Source: Xylocopa sonorina (taxonomy: Eukaryota > Arthropoda > Insecta > Hymenoptera > Apidae). From it: a stretch of DNA of 64,000 bases. Location of the stretch: the NCBI RefSeq assembly GCF_050948175.1, contig NW_027490123.1, positions 992,001 through 1,056,000 on the forward strand, written 5' to 3'. Position 1 is the first letter of the stretch, and each line of letters opens with the position of its first letter. The notes beneath the pieces were generated by a model, which was given only the letters and a program-made list of their open reading frames with translations, was not told the DNA's origin and did not search any database. Below are positions 1 to 13,405 of the stretch, piece after piece. A program made the translations under genes and the position numbers.

Positions 1-305
1 GCCCGACTATAGGGCCGCGCGGTAAAGGACGGCTATTAATTTTACGTTTGTCGTGGCGAGCGATTCGTACTCTAAAGGACTTCGCTTCCTACTCAACTGG
101 CGAAAGATTTAACGTCTCCAGTGAACGTAAATTCCATCCATTTAAACCATTTACATAAAAAAAAAGACTCTCCTGAACGATAAGAACGTCAAAACGGAAC
201 CTCTATGGTTGTACGAAAACCGATAGAACAGGATGGCACGAACAACGGATCGCTGAACCTACCACTCCCTCCATTTATGATTCTAAATGATCCTCGACAC
301 AGTAC
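1..305. other. Left edge, no gene recognised
   Basis: I see no coding exon, RNA gene or repeat here. If the orphan exon just to the right is real, this stretch is the start of its downstream intron on the minus strand, beginning with a GTAC donor at 302-305. The next exon would then lie beyond the window edge. Confidence 0.4.
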
Positions 306-532
306 CTTGAACAGAATTGTCCGTAATTCGAGCGTTCTCGTTCGCAGGGCGATCCTCGAACAACGTAGCCAGCACCGAACCCGTCGTAAACTTGGTCAGC
401 ACTGAGGAACACGCGGTTCAGGCTCGCGCACGCGTGCACCCCGAGGTGGCCGTGCTTGCACGCGGTCGCCAGCCGGGATCCCGAGTCCGGGTTCCAGGTG
501 ATGTTGGCCGGTCGCCTATCTTCGGGGTTGTG
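306..532 (-). CDS. Orphan internal coding exon, family unknown
   Basis: Seen: on the minus strand a pyrimidine-rich tract ending in CTGCAG (533-538) is followed by 227 nt of open frame and then by CAAG|GTACT, a good donor. The exon starts in phase 0 and ends two bases into a codon, giving 75 residues plus a split codon. Third codon positions are mostly G or C, much more so than in the overlapping plus-strand frame. The product contains WNPDSGSRLATACKHG, faintly like a WD40 strand, and four cysteines, but I cannot place it in a family. Inference: an internal exon of a minus-strand gene, convergent to or overlapping the Dfd-zen interval. The plus strand also offers an AG (346-347) and a GT (499-500) in an open frame, so a chance or opposite-strand exon cannot be excluded. 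Confidence 0.4.
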
Positions 533-3500
533 CTGCAGGGAAACTGCGAGGGGTAGTATCACGGGGAAATGATTTATGACTTCGGGGGACCAGGTAGGGC
601 GCCCATTCAGCATCAGCCCCGTTCTCTTCTTCCACGCCGTGCTTCCTCTCTGTGCTGGAGCCGCTCTTCTCCCCCTTTCAGCATCCGGCGACTTCTACGG
701 TGTCAATGCGTTTTCAGTTGGCCTATTTGCGCGATACAAGTAAGATCCGCCAGTCCAGCCGTTCTCGTGACGAGTTAGCGACGAGTTATCGACGAGTTCG
801 CGACGGAATTATGCGATCCTGGAAACAACGGCGCGCGAGAGACGAAGAGTCGTCGATGGTGATCGGTTCCTTGGGTGTCACTTGACGATGGACCTCTGGA
901 GGACGTTAATTCGAGAGTCGTTCGCGTTTGCGGTAGGTTTTGATCTTGTTTCTTGTGCTTTTTCGGTGATCCAGAAGGTAGACGAGGATGAGGGTGTCTC
1001 AGTGTTGTTAATTGTTTTAGACAAGAGATGTACCTCTGTGTTTGTACTAGTAGCGATGGTTTTTGTGTCTGGAGAGGTAGGAACGGTTTAAAAATCCAAT
1101 TTCCGCGACAACCATCGAAACTACCCAACTACCCTTTCAACCACTGATCAAACGAAACCACCATTCCATCCGACACTTTATTCACCCCAATCGTATCGTC
1201 GTCCAATCATGAACGGTCTGGTCGTCTCCCGCCCAGCATCCTTTATCCCTCAATATCCGTTCTCCTCTTCATCTCTGTCACCGTTGCCTCGATTTCTCTT
1301 GAGCGGCGGTCGCGTTATTAGAGCAACGAGATTTTATTAAACCGCGGGCCCGGTCGCAACGAGCGAGGCGCGTCTCGCCGCTTATTGCATGCAAAGTGAA
1401 AAACTTGCCCATCGGGTTGACCATTATATTACACGGTCCCGCGTGATGGTCTCCGACCGTCACCTCCTCTACCCTCCCAGGCGTTTCGCCCACCGTCACG
1501 AATTTGTTCTTAGACGCGCGGGACAGTCGGACGTCGCGTGTTACAAATTAAGTTACATAAATTCAGCCGCTACCCCTGCATTATGCACCGCGGCCGCGAT
1601 TCCCGGAGGCTAATTCCCTGCCCGCCAGGTAGAACCAACGCGGCGTCCTCCTCCTCCTCTTCTTCCTCGTTTTGCCTCGCACGTCCAGCGGATCGAGCGG
1701 AGATTCGAGCTACGCTCGGATCGCCTTTTTCTTTTGCCACCGCCTTAACCAGTCTCCGGGATATCGGGAATTGGACCTGAGATTGCAGTCGCCAGCGTTC
1801 TCCGCCGCGAAGAAACATGTGTTTAACGTTTTTGCCTCTCGATTCAGATTCGAAGCGCGCGTGAACAAGAGTGTAAAGTGCTTTCATTTTTTTTTTACTA
1901 CGAATCTCCGTTTCTCCTTCCACGTGCGATTTTTAATTAAATATCGTCGATCGAACGTTCGCATGGAACGTCGAAACGATGGAACCTCGAGTGTTGTTCC
2001 GATTAAAACGAGACGAGATCGTGGCTGGCGAGTACCTCCGAGGAACGGTACTTCGTCCTGGTATATCGACCGGCTGCGTTGCACTGGAATCGTCGAGGAA
2101 ACGAAAAAAAGGCGGGCGGGAAATGAGGGAAAAGACAGACGCGGTGTCAAGGCGGCAACGACGGCGGCGGCAGCAGCAGCAGCTACCCCGAACGATCATC
2201 AATCATCAAGAGCGAGACAATCGAATAGCGCAGCCAACCGGCGAACAGCTGTCGCTTCGCTGAACTCTAACCGTACACGTTACACGGTGTGTTTTCCGAA
2301 AAGGGAAAATATCCTGCCGCGCGGTTTTCCTTCTCCTCGGTCGCTGTACAATGTAGCAATCGCGAGTTCGATCGCGAGCTTCTTTCACCTCGATCGTCGC
2401 ACAATGGATTCGCTCGAAACGAGCGCGTTTTTGATTAAAAATTAAAAGGACTTTGGAGAAGGAAGGAGGCACAGTTGGTCGATTTGTCTATGTAATAAGG
2501 GACGAAGGGATATTTCACGAGTGGAAGGTAACGCAGGCACGGTCCGCGTTTGAAGGAGGCCCAGCGATCCTCTTCACATCGCTTCGTATCATATCGTAAC
2601 GCTTCCATCAGATTTCACCGCCATCCCCGCGCGCTATATTGCCTGCTACGTTTCATAAATAACTCTCATATTACGAAAGAATACAATTTCAATATTACAT
2701 CCGATGGGTACGCCAATATCGCTCGGACGCATGATAGATAGGCGAACGTTATTGTCTTTAGAAAAACATAACCATTTATTTTAGAAATCCACAATAGTGC
2801 CATCGAATTTTAGTTACACCGTTCGCGTCCCGCGTTAAATAAATCTTCTCCTATGTCTGCACTCGTTCCGTAAAAGTTACGGGTGTACGATAATTTTTAT
2901 TATTAATTCGATCGATCCTGTTCCATATATCTCGTCATTCTCAGCCAAGATTTTAAAGGTTCCTCCTCTTGCGGTCTTATTAAAAGATCCTTTTGATGTA
3001 CGCTGGGAGCGCGGCAATTCTGAACGCAATTTTCGTCCAAGGGACAAATGCTTACGAATGTTCGCGGAAATTCGTCGAAAAGGGGGAATACTGGAATGAA
3101 GGGTACGAGGTGCCCGTGGGACAGAGTGAAAATATGAACGCGGGAACTAGAATTATATTAATAACGTCGTGCTTTCATCCCTCGAACTGACGCGACGGCG
3201 TCTCGGCGCTTTAATTAAATTTTCGTGCGTTTTATACCGTTCGTCGCGTTGCCACGCTGTTGTTCCTCTTCGATCTCGAGAAAAACTCGTGAGATGGAGA
3301 CCTAATGAGGATCTTTCTCGTTTTTTACAGCGAGGGGAAGAACAGAGCCGCCATTAACATTCGCGTTGATACATTCTCGCTGGGGGTAGCTCATCTAGGA
3401 ACAATGGGGGAGACTAGAAGGAACTTGAGCTTTTCCACGAATCTAACGTTGGTAAGGTAGGTCTCTTCGATGGATTACTCTTAAGAAGGAACGGCCTGAG

Positions 3501-6095
3501 TTAGTACTGGATTGCCCTCGATAGGTGGCATATAAGATGCATTTGTTTGCCACTACCATTTTAGTTACCATTTTTATCGTGCAATTGAAAATATTTTTCT
3601 AATTTTTTTGAACAATTAAGTTTGGAATATTGTTAACCTTAAACAGGTTATCAACTTAATTTTTCGTTAGAGCTAGTTGCAAATTTGGTCCTCGATGCCT
3701 CTCCAATTTAATTAAAAGTTAGTTTATTGGTAAAGGGTATTCGATATAAGGGGAACAAAGAAAGTAGAGTATAGTAGCTGACCGTGAAACTGAACCTTTT
3801 ACAAGATCCACCAGAAAAGTTTACCCACTCCTTCAGCTACCTACGTCGAACAACAATACCTTCTCGAGTGTTAAACGACACCCTGGCGCATGGTTCACGA
3901 AAGGAGAACAAAAAGCTCGTCAAACGAAAATGTATACTAATAAACCCTGCACACAGAACCTCTTCAAGTTCACCCTTATCACTTTCCCTCGAAACAGTAA
4001 AGGGGAAAAAGATTCGGCTACGATCTGGCAAAAAGAAACACCCCCAAAAATCGAACGATCGAGCATCTACCGTGACATTTACGAGAAGAACTAAGCGGCA
4101 GAAAAACGGGGTAGATTGCAAAAAAAAGTAAACAAGCCGTATAGTTCGAACTACCCTCCGCGCTGGTCCACATTTTTAGCGTTAATGCAGTTTAGAAAGA
4201 GGCGTCGCGAGGCGAGAGAAGGGGGTCGTCGGCCCAAGATTGATATCTCCGTAACACGATTATCAGCGAAGGCGTAGACGTAGCCAGTCAAAAGTAGCAA
4301 GCAGAGACGGGAGGGTTGTCACCCTTGTCTCTCCCCGAGCAGCGTGAGAAGCCAGCCATCTTGAATGATGTATGGCGCCGGTTACGAGGTCGACTGAGCG
4401 GCCATCACTCAACGCTGAGCTCCACGGCTTTTGGGGACACACGTCCTCGGGACTCTCGTTCTGTCCGCTACTCTCTGCCCTTCTGTCTGTCGACGTTCAC
4501 GCTAACTGCGACCATTCTCCTTATTTTCTTCTCCAATCGATATCGTATACCGATACAAGAATTTCCAGGGCGACATTTTGTTTGTTTGTAACGGAAGAAG
4601 CTTCTGGAGCGGCGAACCGTTCCAGAGATACAGCTGAAAATTCAGTTGAAAGAAAAGGTTCGACCGTTACCGAGGAAAAGTCACAGTAGCCATATGGAGA
4701 ACTCTAAATTGTACTTTTTAGCAGTAAACCTCCCGCAGGAATCGATTTTACATTTCGGCTAATCCTGTTAGCTTCAATAACTATCCAGCACTTGTTCTGG
4801 AGCCTAAGCTTATCCGTTGCGGCCGTTCGATAATAAATGTGGAGGCTTGTTTGCGCACGACTTTATGGAACCGCCGTTTGTCAAACGGCCGTTACTCCGG
4901 TCTACCTCAACATAGATTATTACCTCCTTTGAAAGCATAGGTCACAATTATACCATAATTCCGCGTAACCGACCCTCTGTTTATGGTGCCCACCGTACCT
5001 GGGCTTACCTGATCCATTCCAATTGCAATTCCGCCTTGGCAGATGTCTATGCCTAATCCCTCCATGGGCGTTCCTTAACCCTACGCTTTTGACTTTTACC
5101 ACCGTGACTTCTGTTTCATGCCCCTAACCACGCGAGCAATTAGAAATCGGCCATAATCCTCGTCGGAAAGTCACATAGTCCATTTCTGGTAAAAATATAT
5201 TCCATATAATAATAGTGATCTACTATTAGTCACTGGAGCCTATTCCGAGAATCGCTTAATGTTAACCAGTACAGAAAATAGAAGAACAGAAGGTTAATTC
5301 TATGAGATTTCAAGCGCGTTCCACAATTTCACCTGAATTCGAGTTCCACCCATTGCAGCCTCGTCCACTATTCAAAAAGAAGGGGTCGTCGAAAAAACTA
5401 TTCGAGGCACATTCCATCGAGTGACTCGAATTTAAAAAAAAAAAAGGATGGAATAGAGCGGAAAACGAGAGGAGGAGAAGGCAACGAGTCGAACAGGACG
5501 GAGGGCAGAAATTGATGGGCGTCCGCGCGCGGATACGGTGGCCGCGTCGCAGCGATGGCACGTCCGTGCGCGCGTAACGAAAAACGGTCACCGTTTCCAT
5601 ATGACGGGCCGTCAATGACAGTGGCCCGTAATCAATAACCGCATCAAGCTTACACACATCGCCCCTCCCGCGCCGCAGAGCCATTCCGCGGTCCACCCCC
5701 TTCGATCTTCTTTTCGTGCCGTCCCCCTATCGCCGTATTTAATATGCAATACCCCATTTACCCCATTGAATACCCCGGCGTAGCCACTCGAGGGAAGCTC
5801 TGCGACCCACATTTCCTGCGCCCCCTCTTGTTCCGTTCCTCCGCAATCTTTCGTCAAAGATATCGAATCCTCAGCGAACAATCGGCAACGCGAACTCGCA
5901 AGAATCCGATACGCTCACCAACGCTCTCGAGAGCACGCTCTCGACCACCGTCTCCTTCGAGAGACGACTTAACCGTGGCGAAAGCAGTCCGCTCGGAAAC
6001 ACCGGCTAAACTGAATTATACAGGCCATTGCAATTAATTAGCCTTAATAAAAATTATACGAAGAATCGCAATTATAAGCGACCGTTATCCTCGCG
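533..6095. other. Intergenic DNA left of zen, no gene recognised
   Basis: No coding exon, tRNA or transposon is visible. Several long open frames occur, the longest a 257-codon frame at 1672-2445, but they have poor codon character, include an alanine run from GCG/GCA triplets near 2160-2182, and have no convincing splice context. A run of homeodomain-type AT cores (CAATTAATTAG and nearby TAAT or ATTA motifs) occurs at 6030-6076, as expected for Hox-complex regulatory DNA. Confidence 0.5.
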
Positions 6096-6760
6096 GTATC
6101 CAACCGGGGCGGGGGTTAGAGTTCTCCTGAGGGGGGAGCGAGAGGCAGGGAAAGAGCGGGCAAGAAAGAATCAGAAGAGAACCCGGTTGATTTACCAAGG
6201 AGAGGGGCAACGCGGGGAACGTTGGCAGGCAGTTTGTGGGTAACCCAGAGAGAAGCAGAGCCGCGCCGCAGCCACGGGAAGCAAAACGCTTGGCTCGCTG
6301 GGGGTGCGCCGTGAGGGGCGGGGGTGGGATGGAAGGATGGAAGCGAGAAACGAGGAGGATGAGTCCGGTCGCCGGTGGCGTGGAAGAAAAGAGAGTCACG
6401 AGATGCCGTAGCTGCCCTCCAGATGAGGGGGAGGAGGGCTTGGGGGGAGAGAGAGAGAGAGTCGGAGAAACGGGGTGGTCGGTGCCGGATGAAACCGGGA
6501 AATCGTGGGTGGGGGACGGGAGGGGCCGTGGAACCGGTGGACAAAACGAGGCCTGGAACAGCTCGTTGCGGAGGGACGAAGAGAGACGGAGGGGAGCGAA
6601 GGAGAGGCCAGAGGGGTCGGTTGCTCGCTCCAGAGCGGAAAAGGGGAGGTTGGCCGGCGATAGGAGCGCGGAGGGGGTCGCGCGGTGCCGCTCGAGAAGG
6701 GTGACGGCACGCGGATCCTCCCGGAGCACCGCGCAATCCCGGGGGCCGCTTTAAATGAGT
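6096..6760. other. Strand-asymmetric G/purine-rich block
   Basis: The plus strand is strongly G- and purine-rich for about 650 bp, with many GGGG and GAGAGA runs, a short (GA)n tract at 6449-6461, and almost no pyrimidine runs. Long open frames on both strands (6085-6729 minus, 6236-6754 plus) follow from this bias and give low-complexity Pro/Ser or Arg/Gly/Glu products, so I do not call genes. G4 or triplex-forming DNA, or a GAGA-factor-bound element, are possible roles, but only by inference. Confidence 0.5.
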
Positions 6761-9700
6761 CAGCGTTTTTATGCCCCGCGAGGTTGTCAAAGTGCAAACA
6801 GCGCCCGATAATATATCATCCGTTGCGCAAGCAACCCCCTTCAACGCCGAGACACGGTGCCTCTTCGCTGAGGACGCGTCCGTGGGCTAGAAAAGGGTGG
6901 ACGACGGCCAGCAGACGGGCTGTTGTGTTTGTACAACCTGTAATAATGAAGTTTGATAATCCTGGATGCACCGAGTGCAGTCAGGTGATCTCTGATACCG
7001 GGAATCCGGTCGGGGTGAAGCGGAACGTAGCTGACAGGGTGGTTGGTGGGTAGTATGCGACCTTGCGATCAAGTCTCGGAAGATGTCGTCAGGGAATTAT
7101 ATCGTGGATGTAATTTTATTCTCTCACTTGCGGGAGTCTTGATAGAAACGCTGGTTGTAAAAGTTAATTAGGGCATGATCGAGAGACACTCCAGTGGATG
7201 TTTGAAAGGAAAACTGACAGGCTAAAAATTTGGAAGGTGAAATGTGAATTTATTAGATTAAGGTAATGAACGTAAATGGCTCTTAACCATCGTAACGTCG
7301 TATCTCTCTCTTAATCTGAACATCAGCTACTTAACCGAGCATTGTTTTACGGCGCTCGTAACTAACTTTTTACTTTCGTGCGAGTATGTCTGGCGGAAAG
7401 ATCAGGCGGAAGTTAGTGCGGCGATCGGTCCCGTGCGCAATTTGCAGGCCGTTGCAACGGTACGACGATCGACTCGCTGCAGCATCGAGATAATAACCGA
7501 AATCAATTACAGGAGGCATACAATAAAACGGGCAACCGACCATGTCGGGTCCCGCAGTCTAAACGGAACTGCGTCACGGTGTTGGCCTGTTTAGATTTCA
7601 GCGGTTGAAGGAGGCGTCGTCTTGTCGACGGTGTGGTAAATTCCGTGAATGACCCTGGAACAGCCTGTCTGCCATTTTGGCTCCAAGGTATCAGCAGTAA
7701 ATTATGAAAATTTCCATCCTGTTCTACCGCTATAATAAAACACTCCGCTGTAAACCGACCGATTGTGCGGCTTTCCTCCCTTCTTTTTTTTTTTTACTTC
7801 TCTTTTTCTTGCGTCTTATTGGGAATTTCCAAACCCCTTGACACGCTTCCTAACTTCTATTTAGAAATATTTTAATCCTTTTATTGAAGCGTATGCCTCC
7901 TGTCTCTTTTTTTTTTCTTTCGTAAATGTAATGTTTGTACAACATTGTTTGTACGATGAAGTTTTACGTTTTATGCTTTGTGCCTATAAGTAGGGAGAGA
8001 AAGATAAAAAGAGAGGGAAAGATTTGTCGAAGAATTTGCAGCGGAGAATCGTCGACGGTGTCGCGTTGACGACGGCGAGTCAGTTCCATTAAAATACGAT
8101 ACAAGTTGGCCGTGAAGAGCGACAGCCCACTGATTTTGTATTCAGCCAACTTCCGTTATAAAATTGCGAAGTTTTTTGCGCGACGCTGAGACGCGAGGCA
8201 AGAAGGAGGCGAGAGGCGGGAAAGAAAAATGGTCGAGCGGACGCGGACGGCAAAAATTCTGCGAATTCAAAACTTGCGGTTCCGTGAACACGGTTTCTTC
8301 CGATGAAAAACGAATGAAAAAAATAGAAAAGAAAATGAAATAACGGGGTGAAAACACGCGGAGCAAGAAAATTTAACCAAAAGCTTAGACTTCCGCTAGA
8401 TTAAATCACTGATTTATTAGAATTACAGTACGGGAACTTTATTTTCCATATAAATTTGTATTCTAATATCTACTTTAATAACTAACAATATAGACCGTTA
8501 TCAGATTAATTAAAGATTTATTAGTATAGCCAGAATTTTATTTCTCAAAAAAATGTCCACCATTTAAAACAAGATCAACGCGATCCGAAGAACTCAACAC
8601 GACTCATCCGCTGTCGCCAATAAACATCCGCTGGCGAAAGTTCACGGGGGTTTCCTTAAAAGGAGAGTCCTCTAACTCGGAAAACTCGAGAAAAGTCGAT
8701 CGAAGGATGACAGAACGGTAAGAATCTCGGGATAGCTGATGGGGAGGAGGTACGAGGAGATAGCCGTGGCGTAGGACGAGAAAGGGGAGGAAGATCGACG
8801 GGACGAGGGTGACTATGACGCGGGACGTCAACCAAACTGACGGGGTAGCTTTCGCTCGCGCGAAACCAGACGACGACGACGACGACAACGAGGACGACGA
8901 GGACGAAGGGAAAGTCGGAATAACTTGGTAAACTTTAACCTCCAGAGTATAAAAGTGGGATGTGCCTTCTTTTCTATCTGCTCGCGAGGATCTCGGCATC
9001 CGGCATCGAGGCTGAAGGAAGGCTCGCCCCGATAAAAACGCGTCATATCCGCGACTGGTTCTTGCGTTCGACACGAAAGTCCTCGCAGCGAGGAACGATC
9101 GGTTCTCCTCTGACTAGGAAAACGGGGAGCGCTGTTCGTCTCTGTTTCGTCGCGATTGATATCCAACCGTTCTTACAGAGGGTCGATGGTCGCTGAGGAT
9201 TGCTCCAGGGAAGACTGTTTCGGAAATGGAAGTTTGGACCGTAGAAGTGTCAAAGGGTTTATGGCACCCGCAATTTCTGTATCTGCTATTATGGAATTAG
9301 CCTCGCGACCCGTTTCTATATAATTAAACGAAATTGGGGCAGCACTTTTCAATTAATTCATATCCCGTCGTTCATTGGTACCTGCGCCTAATCCCTCGCC
9401 ATTAAAACCATCAATCCGGTACCACTCAGTGTACCGTACCGACCGCCCGGCCTCACCCCTGACGGCCAAGTACAAACCCAATTGCGAGCATAATCCTGGT
9501 ACACGGAATAACCCCGACCATATTCTTGAGCGGCGTGGCGGTCGTGTAACTTGTCCACGCGATAGAAGGAGAGGGCGCGAGACAGGAAAAGGGTGCAGGG
9601 GATGGGTGTTAGAATACGGGTAGATAGCGAGGGAAGGCGAGGGCACAGGTATAGAGGGACACACGGGTGTGTAAGGCGACGAGGCCGCGTTAGGGAGAAG

Positions 9701-12700
9701 GACAGGAAGGAGGACGGAACACAGCTCTGGATGGAGAGGGTGGGCGGCCAGGCGCAGGGAGGTTTCCCGACCCTTAGCAACGCTCTCGCGACGCGCTATC
9801 CTGCGGATAACATCAGCGGCTTCAGGCCAGGAAATGAAAATCGCGCCGACACTGTTTAATTTAGATAAAAGCATATGTTACACGACGAGCCGCGCGGAGG
9901 ATAGGGCCGAGGGGACCGCAGCGATCGGGCAGACCCCTCGACGAGAGACAACAGCGTGCCCTCTCGCGGAGGGAATTCTTTTCGACGCGTGCCGTACCGA
10001 GCTTCGGCTCACCCCTTGGTTTTCTATTAAAAGCTTCGTCGCGAGTTATTTGCGACAGGTTGCTTTATGCCTGCCAAGGTGTTTCAGATGAAAATATCAC
10101 CTTCTGTTTCTTATTCGTTTTTCTTTCTGAAATTTTGTTCGCAGCGAAGCTTTTGTAATATTATTTTACCTTTTATTTCAATGCGTCGAATGCAAATATG
10201 GTAATTCCTGTGCTGTAAAACAGGTAATACGGATAAACGTGAAGATTAATATCGAGGAGTCATTAGAGATTCAAGGAGCCACGTAAAATCCAAATCCCTG
10301 CTATCATCCAGATAAACCGGGCGTCCATCTTTTTTTTATTCAGAGGCGAGGAATTCATACGAAACAAGGTGGCGCGAGGGTAATTCGGTCGTAATTACTT
10401 TTCTATATTCGAGATAATCCCTTCATCCGGTGGCTGTCGACCCTTTCGCGTCATCCCCTACCCGCTCCCGGCACCGACATTCTTCGTATCCCCGTTTCCC
10501 CCGTTTTCGTCGCCCCGACTGGCCTCGACCGAAGGCAATCCACCGTCAGACCCCGTCAAACTTCTAGATTACATTATACAAAAGCGTAGGCACGGCTCGT
10601 CGATCTCGAAATCCGCCCGCCACGGGAATATTCGACGCCATTCGAGAGCAACCCTCTGCCCTGAAATTGCCGCTGATTTAATATTTATGGAGGGATGTAT
10701 TTACTGGAAATTGCATTGTTTTCCAAGCAACGAGAGAGTAACTTTCTTTGACGTACCGTATCGAGCCCGTCGAAATTACTTTATGTCGTTTGCTAAAAAT
10801 ATGAGACGAGTCCCTTCTCGTCGCGTGTTTTACGTAGCGAGGTTCTGATCGTTTACAACCGCGAGGGACGGCCGGACAATACGATCGTCGTTCATATGCT
10901 CGATAGCAAGAAACACGTATACACTTTCAGAGTCGTAAAAGAGCACTGGCTCGAATAGGTATATCGGTTCATCTGCCACGTCACATTTCATGAATGCCCC
11001 ATGCACAATTATCTAATGGAAACAAAACGCGATAACCATCGTAGTTATAATTTCCAACCTCAAAGCTCTCTTCCACTTGTCATGAAGCTCTGGGCGAAAC
11101 GGGTCTGCCGCTTGACTTTTTCAGTTCCCGTTCGTTCCTGAAATGAAAATTGTACCGATAGTTGTTAATGTTCCGCTGAACATTTCATACAAATACCTCG
11201 CTATGCATCGGTTGATTCAAAAGTAGCGTACCGTAAAGTTCCCAACAAAATCTCTCACACCAGTGGTTTTTACGACCTAAATATTCGACAGCAACCCCGT
11301 TAGAACCCCGACGAACGGTATTTATACAACATTCGTAACGGAAAAATCTCGCAACTCCTGGCGGTCACGTACGCAACGATCGATCGCGCTCGATGAGAGA
11401 CCCTACGCGTTGGTGCACGCGTAAGCGGGTCAACGTTAGCCTACATTCCGATGTGGATCGCGGCTGGCGTAATCGCGCGTCGATCGACATCGTAGGATTT
11501 CCCACACTAATCTGCGCGGCGTAAGGGATGTTAAAACGCAGGGATTAGAGCGCAGCCTCGATAAGGCGTTTACGTCTTCCGTGGCTCTTACGCGGAACGA
11601 AGCCTTTAACGTCCTCCCGACTTTTCCAGCCACGTTTATCCCGCCGCCAGGCTGGATGCAGCCGAATGGAAAACACCTCCGTTCCGTAATTTTACAGCGT
11701 AAAAATTGCCGCGTAAGAAGAGAATTAACGAAGAAAGAAATAGCGAGAGGGTGCGTTCTTTCTCACCCACCCCTTTACCCTTGCCTTCGAGGCCAGCACA
11801 CGATATTCCTTTCCCTTCGAACGATTTTTGTCTACAAATATAGCAGAATGTGGAAAAAGAGAACGTTCTCTCGTCGACGCGAGGGCAGAAGGGTTGGAAG
11901 GCGATGGCCAAGGAGTGGCTCGCGGTAGAACGCGATGCGGAATTGCAGACAGCTCCCGACGCGATAGAAGAATGGCTGATTCCGTGAGAAGGGAAAATCG
12001 GGGAGAAAGAAAGAAACAGAGTGGCGGAGAGGTGGTGGAAATGGAGAAAAAGGGAGCTGTGGATGTTACTGACCGCTGGGGAAAGGGCAAGCCGAGAAAT
12101 GATACTGATCAATTCCTTGGTTTGATGGAGTCTATATAGATTCGTTATCGTACACCCCCTTTCTTTGGAACATTCGCATACTTTTTTCGCAAACGAATTA
12201 ACGAGCGATTTGCAATCTGCCAATTGTTGCTCTAGCAACCGTGAGCGCATGATGTACGCAAGTGTGTTCGACGGTTCGAGAAACTCTGCAATTTCAACGA
12301 AAGTATCGCGTTACAAATCGTAGTATTGACGGAAAGTACAGCCAGGTGAGAAAATTGAAGGCCATAGATACGGCGGCTAGGGACAAAGCTTCCGGCGACA
12401 GGTTCGAGGATCATTCTCGTTCACAATGGCCGGGTTGTTCGTGATTCGGCGTATTGCATTTATTCCGTAGAGCCAGGGCGTCTAGAAACGAACGATGATC
12501 CCGTAGCGGCCGTAAGCGCGTGCAAATCCCCTGAATGGGTAAGTCACCTGTTCCCGAGCCGGCTGAAAAATAGTTAGGGAAGTCTGGATCGCGCTATTGT
12601 ACGCCGCAAACGTATCGCTGGATCAGTCGACTTTCTACGAATACTGTACCGCATTGTGCGCCCTGGTTTCAGGTAAAGGGTTGAATAACGTTAGTAACCG

Positions 12701-13305
12701 CAGCTCGCACGATTCCCGTGCTTTTTTCCTACCAAGTTCGAACGACATTCTTGAATATCGAGTACTTGGAAATACTTAAAAAATTCTATTTCCGTATTAA
12801 TTAAAGAATTTATTTATCAACTTCAACCTCGCGGACGTACTTTCAACCTACACTAAGAATTCAAATTTCTTTGCGACAAGAACCTCGAGAAAGCAATATT
12901 TTTCAACGTTCTCGCTACAACCCTGCTCGACAAAAATTCGTAACAGTAATTAGCTCCGTGGAAGCCAACGAAGCGCAAAAAAAATAGCGATACGTGGCTA
13001 TCCGGAAGAAGACCACCGTCGAGGTAGATTTCCACGGTGGCTGGATTAACGGCAAAACCGATCATGCGTGTCGACCTCCTGAAATTCCGCAAGGGGTACA
13101 CAGTGGAGGGGGCGCAGGGAAATCCTGAGTGGGCCAGGTTATCGGTCCCCAATCGCCGGTTGGTCGAATCGTCCTCACCGCGGCCGGCTAATCCAGCCGG
13201 ACAAAAGGGTTTATGGTTTTCGGGAAAGCGATCGCGCTGCGATTCGGCCAGGCCCTGCGCGCTCTGGCTACCCTACAAATTGGCAAGGAATAGTCACACG
13301 ATATG
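6761..13305. other. Upstream region of zen, no gene recognised
   Basis: This is noncoding DNA of mixed composition between the G-rich block and zen. I found no exon, RNA gene or mobile element. A (GAC)n microsatellite lies inside it and is listed separately. It is the natural place for zen enhancers, but no element can be named from the sequence alone. Confidence 0.5.
8869..8906. repeat. (GAC)n trinucleotide microsatellite
   Basis: Six or more GAC units run into imperfect GAC/GAG/AAC triplets. A minus-strand open frame across it reads as a serine-rich run and looks like an artefact of the repeat. Confidence 0.8.
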
Positions 13306-13320
13306 TCAGTAGTCAGTGGA
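13304..13320 (+). promoter_or_regulatory. Possible zen initiator (two TCAGT motifs)
   Basis: Two arthropod initiator-like TCAGT motifs, at 13306-13310 and 13313-13317, lie about 90-100 bp upstream of the zen ATG. No TATA box sits at -30, and the +28 positions do not match a downstream promoter element. The placement is plausible for a short 5' UTR but remains a guess. Confidence 0.2.
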
Positions 13321-13405
13321 ACGTTGAACCTGTCGCTTTCTCCGGCGTACGTTTCGGAAGACAGTCGGCAAATCGGTCGGGAGCCAAGTGGTGCGTCCAT
13401 CGAAT

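Noticed and set aside
1672..2445. 257-codon plus-strand open frame
   Set aside because: Low-complexity product with an alanine run from triplet repeats, no start context or domain, and several overlapping open frames on the other strand.
6085..6844. Long open frames on both strands
   Set aside because: Caused by the G/purine bias of the block; products are Pro/Ser or Arg/Gly/Glu low complexity.
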